DNA of 64,000 nt from Sycobia sp. Sy_11 (taxonomy: Eukaryota; Arthropoda; Insecta; Hymenoptera; Epichrysomallidae). The notes under the pieces are model-generated. The model was not told the origin of the DNA. It did not search any database and was given only the letters and a program-made list of their open reading frames with translations. Below are positions 10,704 to 21,898 of the stretch, piece after piece. How positions within the stretch are numbered: the stretch's first letter is position 1; each line of letters starts with the position of its first letter. The translations under genes and the position numbers were made by a program. The stretch is taken from assembly GCA_018907035.1 (NCBI GenBank), contig JACCIC010000290.1, positions 124,001 to 188,000 on the forward strand, read 5' to 3'.

Positions 10704-11573
10704 TTACTCTTTGGTCTCGCTGTCCGGACCGAAGAATAGTAGCTTTCGGGCGGCAATTTTCCCCCGCCTCCTCTCGTTGTCGTGGGTGGGTGCGTCACGG
10801 ACAGCGTTGGGGAGAGCAGCAGTGCCTTCACTTTCTCCTGCGTCCTGCTCTCCTGGTACCGCCGCAACTATTTCTCCTCGTTTTTTTGCTGCTTTGCGCA
10901 ACTCGCGGTCGCTGGGACCCCGGGGTATCCGCGGGCACCCTGCCGCGTTCAACGGTATCACCGTGCCGAACGGTGATATCGCGGATGGCTTGATAGGAGA
11001 GCGGGTGGGGGTTTTTACCCCTTCCTCTATTGTATTGGCGACCGATGGGTTGGGCGGCACGGCAACTGCGGGTGCCGGCGGTAGCGGCGGCGGTGTGGCG
11101 ACGGGTGAGGCGGCGGCCTCAGCGGTGGCCGTGGATGGGCGAGTCCCGCGCTCGCCAATTAAATCCGCTAAGGGCGGCAAAGGTGTTTTCGGGCGCTTGA
11201 TTAAAGCCAGCGGCTTATACGCCCGTGGCTTGTACACCTGCGGCGTTTACACCCGCGGCTTAAATTCCTGCGGTGTATACACCCGCGGCTTATACACTTG
11301 CTCCACGAACTTTAGGGTCTCTAGCTCGGCTATTACCCGCTCGACCGGGCGCTGGGCTCTGAGACCCCGAATATAACGGTCGTGGAGGGGGTGGTATAAC
11401 CGCCAAACGGTTGCCTCGAGGTCGCGACCAGGCAACCGCTCGGGCCCCCTTTCCTCCCGACGGACTTGCTCCGCCTCCAAAATCTGGCCGCGAATTAGCA
11501 GCCGTTCTTCCTTCTGAGCCATTTTATGGGCCCTATTCTTCCTTCGTTTGTACGACGTACCTGACCCTTCCAC
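10704..11573 (-). pseudogene. Gypsy-1 accessory ORF A (proline/alanine-rich, YKPR repeats)
   Basis: A single ~290-codon frame directly after the primer site. It is broken only by a TAA at 11247-11249 inside a short repeat (VYKPR, VYTPQ, FKPR, AYKP). The N-terminal ~95 residues are charged and probably helical (RRKNRAHKMAQKEERLLIRG; RDLEATVWRLYHPLHDRYI; VERVIAELETLKFVEQ). The middle is Pro/Ala-rich, like a disordered linker, and the C-terminus is basic. Being first after the LTR, it holds the position normally taken by gag, yet it has no zinc knuckle and is not the gag found at 7459-8766. Family not recognised. Local GC content is far higher than in the flanking repeats. Confidence 0.6.
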
Positions 11574-11739
11574 TAAAAAACAAAAATATGAATTTTTGCT
11601 TTCTAAAAAATTGAATCCTAGCTGGATTAAAACAACAACAAAAAAAAATAAAAAAGGGCACCGAACCTTAACGAAAATTTAACCCTAAAAATAAACGCGT
11701 GCCGCGTGCAACGATAATTATCGCGAGCTATTCTGTACT

Positions 11740-11757
11740 ATCCCGGACGAGCCCCCA
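11740..11757 (-). promoter_or_regulatory. Primer binding site, tRNA-Pro type
   Basis: The reverse complement reads TGGGGGCTCGTCCGGGAT, identical to the classic tRNA-Pro primer site known from gammaretroviruses. It lies 7 nt inside the LTR edge at 11765. It fixes the element's orientation (minus) and marks the right-hand LTR as the 5' LTR. Confidence 0.9.
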
Positions 11758-12302
11758 ATTTTTTTGTGACGTCCAATCGAAGTTGGTGCCACACGATTAC
11801 CCCTAACGGCGATTTACTGCCGCTAGTTACCGCTGATTGCGCCCTTGTTTTTTTGGCCACGCTTTAACGCTGAAGCCAGGGATACGCGGGGCGGATCGCG
11901 AGATCAATCGTCGCGGCGCGTTCACGTAATTTCGCCGATCGTGAGGGCCACACTCGAGGCAGCTCCAAGACGATCGGTTGGATATTAGAACGGCGGCGGA
12001 TCTAATATCCTCTAGGAGGTAGTAGGGGCACGAGCTTCCTCGGCCTCCAGTCCACCTCGCTAGCTATCCGCGCTAAACTTAGCGGAGACTGCAAAGTCTA
12101 GCGGCAATTTCCTTGCCTGCAACGACTAGCGTTCCCCGACCCAAAGTTGAGCGCGTGCTTCGCGGAGTTAAAAAGGAAAAAGAAAAATATAACTCAAAAA
12201 TGAATTTTTCACAACTTACTTTTATTTCGAGGAGTTTAGCAAAGTATGAACCGAGCAGAGTAAACGCAACCGGCAATCTGCTTTCCGCAGTTTTCAGGGC
12301 CC

Positions 12303-12311
12303 GTATTTATA
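12303..12311 (-). promoter_or_regulatory. TATA-like box in Gypsy-1 5' LTR
   Basis: TATAAATAC on the minus strand within a GC-rich part of the LTR, followed downstream by GGGCCCTGAAAAC. This is the likely U3 promoter. It is missing from the other LTR. Confidence 0.5.
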
Positions 12312-12394
12312 GTCCGAGCCCTGCGCCGCCGAAATTTTGTCCGCTGGAAATTACATCGTGGTGGGGGAGATAAAGGGACGTTTTTCTACATAGA

Positions 12395-13190
12395 GAAAGC
12401 CATCCGTTCATCTCTTACAACTATGATTATTATTTCTGTATTTTAGAACTGCGTATAACTAAGCTATATTTAAAACGTATTCTTATATATATAAAATAAT
12501 CCATAAGTTAATGATACATTAGTATGACTTAATAATAATAATAATTAATAACGATAACAGTAATAAAAATTGAATCGTTGTATTAACAAAAGCAGTTATC
12601 GTAATAGTAATTTTAATGGTAATTAATATCGTTTATAATTATAGTAAAAATAGTAATAATAATGTTAATGATAGTAAGAGCAAACTATCAGCGAATAGCG
12701 CAGAAATATTATTGAGTAAACTAATTAGAAAAGTAATATTAAACATAATAATAATCATAATAATAATAATAGCGAAATTAATAATAATGATTAGTGTATA
12801 ACACCACATAATTATGGTTTAAACTAGTAGTAACAATTAGTAATCTTTACAATGTTAATAATAATATCGAAGATATTAATTGGAATAATAATAACAATAG
12901 CAATATTAATAATCGCATTACTATATATTAGAACGGTAATGTTAGTAAGAATAGGAATATTAGTGCTTGTAATAATAATAATAATAATAGTGTTAATAAC
13001 AATATGAATAATTTATCAATATTAAAAAATTAAGAGTAATATTAATCACAACAATAAGTATAATTTCGAAGTTAGTAATAATAATATCAACCGTGCTTAT
13101 TAATACGAATATTTGTACATTTTCATTATACTAACTGTTTGGAAAAATTGAAATGCATGTTCAGAAATAATATTATTTCTGTACGTCGAT
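12395..13190. other. Low-complexity AAT-rich stretch
   Basis: Dominated by AATAATAAT-type trinucleotide repetition interspersed with unique AT-rich sequence. No gene is seen. Confidence 0.6.
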
Positions 13191-13598
13191 TGCTTTGAGA
13201 AATTTTACTTTCTATTCGAAGCCAAAATTTCAGACGTATTTCAGTTGCTCAAGCCTCTTGGGATATTGGTATATTAGGCTGTTACTCGGGTTTCGCATTT
13301 CGTATACAAAGAAAAGGGGGAAGGGTCGTAAACTGCGCATTAGCGCGCCTCCGCTTCGTTCCGAATTTTCCAGAGGGGCGGGAAAGTACAAGCGGTGCGG
13401 GAATAGAGACAATACTTCGGCCAGCGCTGACCGCGGCAGGCTATGGCTAGGCTGCATTACTATGGTCACATCTGGTCCGATTTTATTACTAGAAAGCGCG
13501 TGCTGCGCAGGCATTTGGCATTGAGGTCCGCAGAGTTTATATATACAAATATAAACGTATTTATTCTCACTACTCCGAGAATATCTACGAACTTTGCC

Positions 13599-13605
13599 TT
13601 ACCTT

Positions 13606-13668
<63 letters not shown>
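13599..13668. repeat. (TA)n microsatellite
   Basis: TA dinucleotide run in the shared LTR segment. A second run lies at 13845-13876 at the LTR edge. Confidence 0.95.
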
Positions 13669-13840
13669 TGTCGTGAAGGGGATGTTGCCAAACGCTTGTC
13701 TCCTTTGCTTTCTTTATTCTTACTCACTTTCCCGGGCCTGAAATTCATCGAGAACTTGACGGTTAGGCATGCCGATGCAATTCGACCGATACCTCCTTGT
13801 CCCTGAACAGATATATACATATATATACACCTACATACGT

Positions 13841-13879
<39 letters not shown>

Positions 13880-13882
<3 letters not shown>

Positions 13883-14300
13883 AGAATGATAAATGTTATT
13901 TAATTCACTTTTTCTAATATTAAATCGACATTATTTCAATTCCTTGAAATGTGAATACTTTCGTTACGGCTTGAGTCCTTGATGAGGAGTCGTAGCGAGC
14001 TCGAAACGTTGGACAAGTCTTCAATTAGGTAAGGGTGTTGGGGACAGTCAGACTGCACTTTACTATCAAAGAATTTTTTAAGCTAATATTTTATTTTCGG
14101 ATTAGTCTACAGGGGTGAATGTAAACAAGGACAGTCTGACTGTCATTATAATTTTAATTTAATTTTTAATTTAATTTTTATTTTTAATTTTTATTTTATT
14201 TTTATTTATTTTTATTTTTATTTTTATTGTTATTTTATTTTTAGATTGAATTGATTGGACTGTAAGACCAATAAAAAAAATATTTATTAATTTTTAAAGA
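13880..14300 (+). repeat. Penelope-like repeat with mutated hammerhead and intron
   Basis: It starts with the inverted ORF 3' end (13884-13965), then the hammerhead region (13975-14014), the predicted 72-nt intron region (14029-14100, with acceptor mutated from CAG to CGG), the GACAGTCTGACTGTC palindrome and the AT-rich terminal run ending in GACTGTAAGACCAATAAA. The ~40-nt tail present in other copies is absent. Confidence 0.85.
13975..14014 (+). ncRNA. Hammerhead ribozyme, degenerate core
   Basis: It has GUCC...GGAC stem I and the GAAAC element, but the core reads UUGAUGA instead of CUGAUGA. Losing C3 is expected to abolish self-cleavage. Otherwise it is the same as the copy at 38484. Confidence 0.7.
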
Positions 14301-14420
14301 AAACTTGAGTGTTATATTTCCAAAAATTTCTTTTAATTCTTTTCGACTATCCTCTATATATGGTAAAACAATAATTTTGTCCCTATTAGCTCTTAGATTA
14401 TGTCTATGATATAGACCACA
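14296..14420 (-). pseudogene. Penelope-like ORF fragment
   Basis: It aligns in reverse orientation with the Penelope ORF segment at 35455-35580 (region between RT and GIY-YIG, around NITL and the PY motif), with many substitutions. Too short and diverged to encode anything now. Confidence 0.65.
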
Positions 14421-15229
14421 GCCGCACTTTTTCTTCTTTTAAAGAATAGAAACAGCGCTTCTCGCAAATGATATTTCTTTGGCTGAAAACTTGACATGAT
14501 TTTGCTCGATACAATGAGCGACTTGAATAATGCTCAAATATGATACATAGTAAAATTGTTGGCAGATACATAATCTACATATATAACACATGAGCTATGA
14601 AATTTTCACCGAGAACTCGGGAAACTCACGTGTATATCCAATAGTTTTAAATTCTACAAGATGAAAAATTAATAATAAAAATGGATAAATTTTATTAAGA
14701 AATTTACTTTGTGGCTCTCATGGCTCCAGATTCGAAGATTGCAATCTAATCTCCTCTTGTAGATATCACCTTGTCCATTGTCTTCACCTACGTATTATTC
14801 GTCTTCTTTATTGTCGTCCACGCTGATCTGCTGGAGATATTCGGTAAATCAATGTTCTATATCCAATAGTAGTAACTACACCCATTCGAAGAATTCTGCC
14901 TGTGTCTGTTTGTTGTTCTACCACTACAAGGTGACTTCTGAATTCGCGACCGTCACATGTGAAGATAATCTCCAAGGTATGTTTTGAGTTTACATTTTGG
15001 TGGATGGATGGACAAATCCGTACATCGTGATGATGGAGTTCGTGTGCTCCGGGGACGATGGGAACTTCTCGACGTAAAAATATCTCACTGACTCTTAGTG
15101 AAATCGTTGTTACTAATGATACCGTGATTAGGTACTATAAAGCCCTAGTATGCCACCTAGTAATGTACTTAATAGATAAATTTAACTCAAAAAAAAAAAA
15201 AAAACGGTCATACTCTTCGAGTTCGAGTC
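14421..15229. other. Intronic sequence, no assigned feature
   Basis: Mixed-composition sequence between a Penelope fragment and Gypsy-3, with an A16 run near 15190. Short open frames on the plus strand show no recognised domain. Confidence 0.4.
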
Positions 15230-18200
15230 TACGGCTGAATGAATACCTTTATATTTATTCTCAAAGCGGAAAATTATATGATATTTCATCTTCAGGTTTA
15301 TCTTTATCTACGAATTATCTATGTATAGATCTCAAACATGAACGTATGAAATGTTCCCCCATTATTATCTTGATCATATATAACAGCAGAATCTTTAAGA
15401 TATGGTCCTTCATATTTTGGCGTCAATTTATTCTTGAATACTGCTTGCTTATTAGTCAAATCATCAGTTTTTTTTTTTAATTTTTTTTATTTATTTATTT
15501 TTTTTTAGGTTACTTAACGTCGCTCTATTTATGCTTCCAAAAACCGGTGTTAATCAGCGACGGAGGTCTATGATGTATTTGTAAACAAATCACATGTAGA
15601 GAATTACAGCGGTGCTTGTGTCAATCGATCGAGACCGGGATTTCAACTTGGATCACCGAGTTACTAGTCCTTCGCTCTAGCGATCGAGCCATTGTAGGGC
15701 TCATCATCATTTCTTAAGTGTCTATACGCGATATCTAAGATCGTAATAATGCTTTTGTTTTTAATAATTCCAGAAATGATAGTATGGGGACTTCTTATAG
15801 TATATTTCTCGCACTGCATTTGTAATGACGTTACCAGTGGCTCGCAATTTGTCACATATTTTTTAGCCAATCTCAATATTCCAGGCTAATCAAATAATTT
15901 TGATAGGTGTGCATGTGTCTTTGTAACAGCTGAAATCCAGCAGTCGGCTTATTGTGCACTCTTTTTAATTTTTCATTTTGTTCTAGTTTTCGAATATACA
16001 TTTCGCATTTTGTTGATTCATGTAACTCATTAAAATGAAGTATATGTAGGATATATTTATGTAGTTTTTTAAATCTCTATAAAGTAGTCAGGATTATTTC
16101 CGAATCGGCTGATAAACATTTCATATACCAGTCTTCCCCCGGTTCGTTTATATTACAAATTTCTATGATCTGGCGAGACAATGTGTCCACGAGAAGATTG
16201 TCCTTGACTGGTAGATATTAAATTTCGAAATTGACTAAGTTAGAGCCGGTCTACCCAAATGTTCAGACTAATACTCTATCTTTTTTAATCATTTTAAAGA
16301 CTAATGATCGTTTAGCACAATAGAATAGTAGCTTTCAAGATAGTTTCGAAACTTCTAGATACTCAATTCAATGGCTAAACACTCAAGCTCGGTTGCAGAA
16401 GAACTTTTTCCTTCTGGCGTGACATTTCGACTAACATAAGCAATAATACTTTCGAATTCTTCGGATGGCTGCACAAGCGCACTTCCTAGTTCTACTTTAC
16501 TTTCCTAAGTCTGGGTAATAAACGGTTTTTCCGAGTCTGTAGATTCAAGAATAGATGCATTTAGCAATAAGATTTTTCTTTCGTCAAATTTTGTTGTTGT
16601 ATTTTTTCTCATTCTTAATTAACTTCTCTATGATTAGCTTATATAGAGGAGCGGCAGCATTGCATATGTTTTTTAAAAGTCGTTTATACGACGATATTAG
16701 GCCCTTGAATCGCTGTATTTTTTTCGTATTTCTAGGCGGATATAAAATTGCGATGGCTGCGATTTTTTCTGGATCGGTATGCAGACCATCTTTATCTAGA
16801 ATATGATGTAATTGCAGATGAAAAAAATTTCATTTTTAGTTTCAATGGTATTTTTAAAGCCTGAAGCACTTCTAAAATGTTTAAGCGCTTACATATTTTT
16901 GAAATAAAGATTATATCAATCAGATATGCAAAAATATTAGAGGCCATATCGACGTTAATCACTTGGTCCAAAAATCGTTGGAATGTTGCAGGTGCAGAAT
17001 GTAGTCCAAAGGGCATCACGCTGCTTTCATATAACCCTTTGTCAGGAACGGTAAATTCAATAACCAGACATCTTACAGCGTATAATAGCATAAAATAATA
17101 ATATACTTGTCAGTAGCCACTCTTGAAATCACCAGTTGACAGATATTTAATTTTTCGTAATCCATTTAAATTGCATTAATGTTTCGTAATAAATAGGCAT
17201 CTTTTTCCGTAACTTTATTCATTTTTTTTAAGGTCCACGCAAAAACTGGATGATTTTTCTTTTTTATTATAATCATGGGCGAGCTCCAAGGACTGCTAAA
17301 AGGTTTAATCACACTCTCGTGCATCATTTTATCTAATTCTGAATTAATATTGATTTGCATAATCGCATTTCTTGGTTGATATTTCTGTTTAATTGGAGTA
17401 TTTTCTATCAAACCAATTTTGTGCTTCAATCACGATGTCTGCCCTTTTATATTTTCTAATTTCTTCTGTTCTTTAGAAATAAATTCATTTAATATAATTT
17501 TCTCATGTATTTATGAATGCGTTGAACCAAAATCTTCTATTTTGCAAATATGTTTGTTTCATGCATTTTATATTAGAAAAATAGTTCTATTATTTATTCG
17601 AATTTCTACGTTTAATTTTCTCAATTCATCCATTCTGAGAATCATTGGTTAATTTAATGTATTCAAAAATAGAAAATCCTGTAAAAGCCTTAATCTTTTG
17701 TGTATATTGATTCTGAAATTAAATCACCTAATTTTGTTTCGGAGTCGTTGGCTAATACAGCTATGATATTACTTTCTTTGTTTTATAATATAAACTATAA
17801 CGAAAACAGACTTTGGGCATTTGTTTAGTTATATATATCAATTGTTTACAAGCATCGGATCCACTATCTATAAATAAATAGACTTTATAATTACCTATCA
17901 TTTCTTTAGTAAACAATGTGTTATCTAATTTCTAGATTTGTTTTTGGGCTGGGCTTATAGCATTACAAAGCCGGACGTTTTTTCATTTTCTAATATATAA
18001 CAATTACAGTACAGGGGAATATTTTGTCTTTTCAGCAGTATGAATAAAATAATTTTCTTGCATTCACCCATTTAAATCTATCGTATCCACGCTCTTTGGA
18101 TTTCCGTAACAGTATTGAGCGCTATCACATATCAAGATCTATTATATTTTTTCGATGAGCCCTGTCTATTTAAATTCGCTTTGTTCGGATTTGGGACGAT

Positions 18201-18900
18201 TTAATAAACAATTTGGCATTCAATTTTGCCTTATCATAGAACTTGTGTTTGGTTTTCAAATATTCTTCTAACTTCTGAATGATATATAGTGTTCATATAA
18301 TTAGATTTTTCGGGATTTGTATTCAATATTGGACTTTATAATAAATTTGTTTTATTTGTTGGCTTAATCAAAACGTCTTCGATGATTCATCAGTATCATA
18401 ACTTGGATAGTGACAAATGATCCTATTCTTTCGTTTATTTCTTATTTTCAATTACAAATTTGTAGATAATGATTTCTTAACTCTCCAAATGATGCATACA
18501 AATTACTCAATTGAATCTCAAGTTACTCTAAGTTATTTATATTTGATGCATAATTACGATGCCATAATTGTACACCTCCGCTAGGGATATCCTTGTAACA
18601 TTTCTTCATTGTTCCGTGAACGCGTATAGATTATTGCCATTTTGACAATTTGCTTTTCTTATTTGGCCAAGTACTTTTGTAGTTGGATTCGTTGTTTCTG
18701 CTGCATGGATCACCATATTGAAAAGTTGATTGTTTCCTTTTTCCATTCTATTTATTGGCAATAATACAAAATTCTCGCAAACAAAGCATCGCTTTTTAAA
18801 ATCATTTTCTTCTCTTTTAGTGCAAACTTTCTTCGTATATTAATGAAAAGAAGAGGTTGTCGGAAGGAGTCGAGTTTGGTTTTGTTTTTATGCAGGTGGA
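15230..18900 (-). pseudogene. Gypsy-3, decayed LTR-retrotransposon pol/gag
   Basis: Multiple pol pieces survive in minus-strand order. The RT N-terminus is at 17166-17429 (SELDKMMHESVIKPFSSPWS). RT palm is at 16792-17091 (VMPFGLHSAPATFQRFLDQV, and a degraded AYLIDIIF in place of YLDD). The connection region is near 16550-16790 (DGLHTDPEKIAAI). A possible integrase C-terminal piece is at 15360-15450 (KNKLTPKYEGPY). Protease- and gag-like pieces may lie at 17.8-18.9 kb but are too decayed to delimit. Stops and frameshifts are everywhere, LTRs are not identified, and a SINE interrupts it. It is clearly older than Gypsy-1 or Gypsy-2. Confidence 0.7.
15505..15705 (-). mobile_element. tRNA-derived SINE, copy 1
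   Basis: Nearly the same sequence as the copy at 24922-25126. On the minus strand it has an A-box-like TGGCTCGATCGCTAGAGCG (15673-15691) and a B-box-like AAGTTGAAATCCC (15637-15649), both RNA polymerase III promoter elements in tRNA-like spacing, followed by a ~110-bp tail body. A pyrimidine run at 15467-15508 marks its 3' side. It sits within Gypsy-3 sequence. Confidence 0.75.
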
Positions 18901-19590
18901 TTGCCATGAAGCAAAATTAAATTCCGACTCATTCTGGTCGTTTTTCGATCAAGGAATGATTCATCATTTATTATCGGCAATAATCGATATTAAGTAATTT
19001 TTGGTTTTGCTTTCATTCAATTCATGTCGCATCTGTTTTCCACACTTATGGATCCTTGCCACAGTTTGCAGCCGATCAGAAATTATTTGTTGTACAGCAT
19101 TTAACATTTCTGCCAATTACTTTTCACTCAAAGTATCATCTGCATCTAATATCGTTTGTAATTCGCGAGTTCTAATCTTTATGGTGGTTTTCGACGTTCT
19201 TCAGTTTATCACATACAAATTATTATTTATAAACTGCTGAAACCATCTTTCGCATGTTGCTTCTGATAGAATATGGTCACTATATGCCTCTACAAAAGTA
19301 ATGCTTTCGGCAAATCATCACTTCATCGTGTTTTTGAACTGAAACATAAAGAAGTAATGAATTTAAAGTTTTTTTACATATGAAATATTTCTATCAACTT
19401 CAAATATCATTAATAAGTAAATAAGTAGTAGAGCTTCAAAATAAATTACCATTTTAATTTTTTTTAAAACGTTTTTCTCCGTTCTAAGCTTGCGCTCTTC
19501 ACTGTGATAACAGGATCGGATAATTTTTAAACTTGATCATATTAAAATTCAATCTTGAAATCCTGATCACTGTGATCGGCGTTTGGGTAA
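18901..19590. other. Sequence between Gypsy-3 and a mariner-like relic
   Basis: It may hold further gag remains of Gypsy-3 on the minus strand, but no motif is secure. Otherwise AT-rich with no feature seen. Confidence 0.35.
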
Positions 19591-20700
19591 GTTTTAATTT
19601 GTTAGAGTAATCAAAACGAATCGACTTACTGAAAGAGAACTACTATTACTTCTTATGATGAGAGGTTGGGGTGAAATAGTACGATCTGTTAGGGGAGTAA
19701 TGAATCTTTTCAATGCAACTTTTAGAGTTGCTACAACCAATATTATTTTCAACGATGTCAAGAATCATTACAACTTTTAATGATCACGGTACTATCAATG
19801 ATCTACGTAGAACAGGCAAACCAAATTCAGCATCCAATGAAGAGACTTCATTAACCGTAATGCTATCAATTATTGAGGCTCCACATATTTGTATTCGTAA
19901 GGTTAGTCAAGAAAATGACGTTAGCAAATCGTCAGTACATAACATATTTAAAAAAGGCAAATTCCATCCATTTAAAGTTAATCTGGTTCATGAGCTGAAT
20001 GAAGATGATTTCGATCGTCGTGTTTAATTTTGTAAAGACATGATGGAACGCATAATTGAAAATTTTGAATTTCCATACAATATATCATTCTCAGATGAGG
20101 CGACTTTTCGACTTGATGGGATCTTAAATAGACATAACTGCAGGTGTTGGTCAGATAATAATAATACCCATTGCATTAGAGAAGACAAATCACAATATCC
20201 AGAAAACTTAAATGTTTGGGCTGGAATTCTTAACAACAGAATCATAGGACCTTTTTTATTGATGGTAACTTAAATACACAAAACTATGAAGATATGCTAC
20301 GAAACCAAATAGTTCCTGTAATTAGAGAAAAAGCTCGTACCAACTTTGAGTATACATGGTTTCACAACAGGATTGTGCGGGATCCCATGATGCACGACAC
20401 ATTCGTAATTTCCTAGATGAAGTTTTTTTTCAATCGATGAATAGGGTGGAGAGGTACTATAGAATGGCTAGCTTGATGACTTGTCGTAAGACCTCTTGAT
20501 TATTTCTTTTGGGGTTACTAAAAAGATAAGGTATACAAAACAAAACTTCAAAATTTAGACGAATTACGGCAACGAATTATAGATAAATCAGCGCTTATTC
20601 CTACGGAAATGACCTTAAACGCAGTTGATGCTTTTTACCACCTGTTAGCTTACTGTCAAGAAGTAAATTGAGGCCAATTTGAGCAGTTAAAGTAAAAAAT
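19590..20700 (+). pseudogene. Tc1/mariner-type transposase relic (family A)
   Basis: It covers almost a full transposase. The helix-turn-helix part (IRKVSQENDVSKSSVHNIFK) is at ~19885-19955, followed by HPFKVNLVHELNEDDFDRRV. Then comes the first catalytic region (NISFSDEATFRLDG) at 20075-20120, WSDNNNTHCIRED, and LNVWAGILNNRIIGPF, with decayed C-terminal remains (RIIDKSAL, AYCQEVN) up to 20670. Stops and frameshifts divide it, and the second half is badly broken. The same family occurs at 24530-25400. The protein would cut and paste the element through a DDE/D active site; this copy is dead. Confidence 0.8.
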
Positions 20701-20721
20701 TGCATTCCATAATGCTTATGA

Positions 20722-20850
20722 TCAAATGTGAGAGGTAAGGGCACTCACGCGAATGAAGCACCCCATCGTGAGAGGCAAGGAGACTTACGCTAATTAAGCG
20801 CTCGAAAGGGAAAAGATTTTACTATGTCCACGTCGTTGTTCCTGGGTAAT
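20722..20850 (+). repeat. 3' subterminal repeats of the family A transposon
   Basis: Two imperfect units of GTGAGAGGYAAGGRGACTYACGC with following AATTAAGC/GAAGCACCCC, then GTCCACGTCGTTGTTCCTGG. The same arrangement follows the second family A relic at 25378-25490, so it belongs to the element. Confidence 0.65.
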
Positions 20851-20854
20851 GCTA

Positions 20855-21290
20855 AAAGTAAATATGAAAATTTAAAGTAAAATGTCCTTGAAGGGCATCG
20901 TCAAGGCTGTGAAGAGCGTCAGTGTTGTATGCACCTTGATAAAAGTAATACCTTCTTTGGTACAAAAATTGAGAATTTCCTATGTCAAGAGTTTTCCAGA
21001 CCTTGTTCGAGGTTAAATGACCTTGTGTGACCATCAAGGTCATCCTTGACCCATAACTTGAGCATACGTTTGGACGTAAAATTTTCTGCTCTTCCAATTT
21101 CCGTTGTCAAAAATAGGGGTTCCCATTTGAAAACAAAGTTGACCTTGAAATAATTTTGTAAGTCAAATCTAAGGTCACTATTAAATTCCTTTACAAAAGT
21201 TACCTCTAGATTGACTTTGACCATGTCCAAAATCAGTTTACCTGGAAAATTATTAAGGCGTTCCCGGACTTTTTGGGCAACCTGTATATA
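20855..21290. repeat. Unclassified element rich in AAGGTCA motifs
   Basis: No coding potential is seen. AAGGTCA/TGACCTT occurs exactly four times (about 21019, 21043, 21148, 21170), with several near matches, on both strands. It ends GTCCGGGAACGCC (minus) next to CCTGTATATATA, which resembles the terminus of a non-autonomous DNA transposon. Family undetermined. Confidence 0.4.
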
Positions 21291-21303
21291 TATTATATGC
21301 ATT

Positions 21304-21307
<4 letters not shown>

Positions 21308-21374
<67 letters not shown>

Positions 21375-21375
21375 C
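21308..21375. repeat. (CT)n microsatellite
   Basis: About 33 CT units with a CTTT interruption. It gives rise to Ser-Leu or Arg-Glu repeat frames that are not genes. Confidence 0.95.
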
Positions 21376-21849
21376 ATGTGTGCGAGCATTCGTCTATATG
21401 TACGTAAATAAAATTTATTTATACTACAAATCAATATTTATGTGTCACGTTTGCCAGGCTTCATTCGCATTTTTTTTATTCTTATATTTTATTTTTACTC
21501 TAAAAAGTATCTGGAAATATGTACATATTTTTATTCTGTTGAACAAATAAAAAAAATCAGAATCATAATTATATAAAAATTAAATAATTTAAAACCACAA
21601 AATCAAAGTAATTTACAATTTTAAATTATTGTTCTACAAAATATGGATTTAATAGACATATGTATACATTTGAATCTAAGTCCTAGAAATACTTACTCAA
21701 TCATGAGCATCAAAACAAATTATTACTTTTATTACACTATTACGTTTATTAAGTTTTTAATCACTAATATTATTAAGATTTTCAATAAAATACATTTAAG
21801 ACTACATTTCAATTTTCTATATAAATAGCATTAAAAGTTGTATTAATAT

Positions 21850-21898
<49 letters not shown>

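Larger units (their letters stand above)
988..13876 (-). mobile_element. Gypsy-1 LTR retrotransposon (whole element)
   Basis: A Gypsy/Ty3-type element read on the minus strand. Related LTR sequences lie at 988 and 11765, both starting TGTGACGTCCAA in plus orientation. Between them, in minus-strand order, are a tRNA-Pro primer site, accessory ORF A, tandem repeats, a coiled-coil ORF B, gag, two retropepsins, RT, RNase H, a repeat-rich linker and integrase (IN). The order PR-RT-RH-IN is diagnostic of Gypsy/Ty3. At almost 13 kb it is longer than typical insect Gypsy elements because of the leader ORFs, tandem repeats and a long 5' LTR. Several stops and frameshifts make this copy non-functional. 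I see no env-like gene. Confidence 0.85.
11765..13876 (-). repeat. Gypsy-1 5' LTR (long version)
   Basis: It shares 11765-12149 with the left LTR, and 13529 to the (TA)n tracts with 1376 onward. The intervening 1.38 kb is absent from the left copy. It holds a TATA-like box at 12303-12311, an AT-rich stretch and a GC-rich part at 13300-13520. The 9-bp GCGCGTGCT occurs at 12151 and 13496, so the extra segment may be an insertion with a 9-bp duplication, or the left LTR may have lost it. The outer edge is lost in (TA)n. Confidence 0.65.

Noticed and set aside
10278..10740. Several overlapping frames with Ser-Leu or Arg-Glu runs
   Set aside because: They are products of the (CT)n-containing tandem repeat on both strands.
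10684..11376. 230-codon plus-strand frame rich in Gly and Ser
   Set aside because: It is antisense to accessory ORF A, which is in the element's orientation and continues over a longer coding-like region. High GC keeps antisense frames open.
14990..15080. Short similarity to a receptor tyrosine kinase (NPYIVMMEFVCSGD)
   Set aside because: Fewer than 20 residues, no other kinase motif found upstream or downstream, so chance cannot be excluded.
15637..15691. Possible tRNA gene on the minus strand
   Set aside because: A and B boxes are present, but acceptor and anticodon stems do not pair well, and an unrelated tail follows, shared with 24922-25126. It is a tRNA-derived SINE.
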